A stretch of 64,000 nt of DNA from Microcebus murinus (Eukaryota > Chordata > Mammalia > Primates > Cheirogaleidae): assembly GCF_040939455.1 (NCBI RefSeq), contig NC_134113.1:17718501-17782500 (forward strand), given 5' to 3'. Positions 39,261 through 64,000 of the stretch are shown here, one piece after another. Position numbers and translations under genes: made by a program. The notes under the pieces are model-generated. The model did no database searches and was not told where the DNA came from. It saw only the letters and a list, made by a program, of their open reading frames with translations. Numbering within the stretch: position 1 is the first letter of the stretch; each line of letters opens with the position of its first letter.

Positions 39261-40255
39261 AATGCTTTCTAAAAAGGAACTGCATTGTTGTTGGGTGATC
39301 TTGATGAAACATTGCTTTAGACTACTTGATCCTGTTAACATCATTTCAGATTAATAAGAATATAAAAAAAAAAAAGACTACTTGATAACATGATATATTT
39401 TTCACAAGTGAAAGTAACAAAACCAAAAAAGCAACATTTGCTATGGAAATGAGTTGTTTCAAGAAAAAGCTCAGAAAACTAGGTTATTTCCATAATTTTT
39501 TTTTTCTGAGCTCTTGCAAGCATAGCTATGTCATTGTTAGAGGGTGTGTGTTTTTCCATTAGCTCAGTGGAATTTAATTCCCAGCACATGGTGATGAGTG
39601 GAATGTTGTATGAGCCTGCACAATCTAAGATTAAAAAAAAAAAAAAAATCACTGAACTCCATCAGGTTCTTAGACCCAGACTTCCCTGCCTCTTATCTGT
39701 CAGCTGCATTCCTGGTCTTGGGCCTTCTGATACTTTGATTTGTTCCTCTTGTCCTGAGTTCAACTTCATACCTGCTTGCATTCTTGCTTCTGGTCAAAAT
39801 CACAGGTCTTTCTTGGCTTGTTCTGCTCCTAAAGACATTAGGCTCCTTTTGTGGACTTGTTTTCCTTTTCGCACAAGTGCCCTTGCATAATTTCCAAATT
39901 CACGGGAGACAGAAGTAGCAGCTGGCTGCAGGGACACTGGGAAGGTGGAATGGGAGACAGAGAGGAGTCCTGACATTCAGTGCCCACACACCTCGTGGTT
40001 CTCAGTTCTCCAGCGAAAAGCTTTGTGAGAGCAGGGGAGACATGAACTGCCTGTAATCCTAAAATGAATGTGTCTTTTCCTTTTCAGTTTTAACTTAAAC
40101 TAGATTGTTTTTCAACTTTGATCCATCCATTGGTTGGCATCTCTCACCTTCCAGTTTCAATAAGAAACAATTTGGCAACAAGATTTCCATCTGTTCATAG
40201 CAAACATCAATAGTAGGAAGACTTAGAAATAGTGGAGGACAGTGGCTGCACCAGG

Positions 40256-40276
40256 ATGAAAATTGTCATATTTTAA
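40256..40276 (+). promoter_or_regulatory. Short upstream ORF before TTC41
   Basis: ATG at 40256 (accaggATGAAA) encodes MKIVIF and stops at TAA, 28 bases before the main start. It would be in the 5' UTR if transcription begins upstream. A role in translation is inferred. Confidence 0.45.
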
Positions 40277-40304
40277 GTGTGTTGTCATCCCTGAGCAAGT
40301 TGAA

Positions 40305-63689
<23,385 letters not shown>

Positions 63690-64000
63690 GTCTGAGGACT
63701 CAGAACATCTTTCTCTGGGAAGATTCCAAGCTCTGTGCAAATTTCCCCCTAAATTTACTATGTTCTCTTTTACTTTCATTTGTAAAAGGATAAATCCTTT
63801 TTACTATTTCTCTCCTACATTGTAATCATTCCCGCTCTCTCTTAAGTTATGTGATGTGGAGGAGAGAGCAGGCCTGGGAAAGAGGATGCTCTTAGATTTA
63901 ATGTAGGTTCTTCTGCTCACTTGCCGTATGATGGTTTGCAATGCATTCAATTTATCCGTTTTCTACTAAAGGTTATGGTGTGGCTGTTAAAATTGTGGGT

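Overview
The window is nuclear DNA of a primate, most likely a strepsirrhine (lemur-type). It carries more than 20 Alu elements. Most have an internal 'ttggccaactaatatatata' stretch between the two monomers, which I associate with lemuriform Alus. There is also a 5'-truncated L1 with a lemur-type 3' UTR. The gene order matches human 12q23.3 in reverse: UQCC6 (C12orf73/BRAWNIN), HSP90B1 (GRP94), TTC41. The species call rests on repeat style and is an inference.

Layout. 1-1640: old L1 pieces and unassigned sequence. 1640-2390: GC-rich promoter and first coding exon of UQCC6 (+ strand); its second coding exon is at 4400-4495, with a 3' UTR containing an Alu up to about 5155. 5160-7900: intergenic repeats. 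7895-25507: HSP90B1 on the minus strand. All 18 coding exons are readable with GT-AG introns and give 804 codons, from an ER signal peptide to a C-terminal KDEL. 25500-26130: the HSP90B1 promoter with ER-stress elements, then an X-box, an ETS site and two inverted ZNF143-type sites pointing into the intergenic side. 26130-40080: intergenic, with old LINEs, Alus, a lineage-type L1 and a hAT element with an exact target-site duplication. 40088-64000: the 5' half of TTC41 (+ strand), six clear coding exons plus one probable exon. These encode a DUF4062 domain and a NACHT-type P-loop ATPase with intact Walker A and Walker B; the TPR half lies beyond the window.

How the genes relate. UQCC6 is a small mitochondrial inner-membrane factor for respiratory complex III assembly. 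HSP90B1 is the ER HSP90 chaperone, and its promoter carries CCAAT-N9-CCACG type elements as expected for the unfolded protein response. TTC41 (mouse Gnn, 'Grp94-neighbouring nucleotidase') lies head-to-head with HSP90B1. Human TTC41 is annotated as a pseudogene, but here 675 consecutive codons are open with good splice sites, so this primate seems to keep a functional 5' half. That is the most interesting item in the window.
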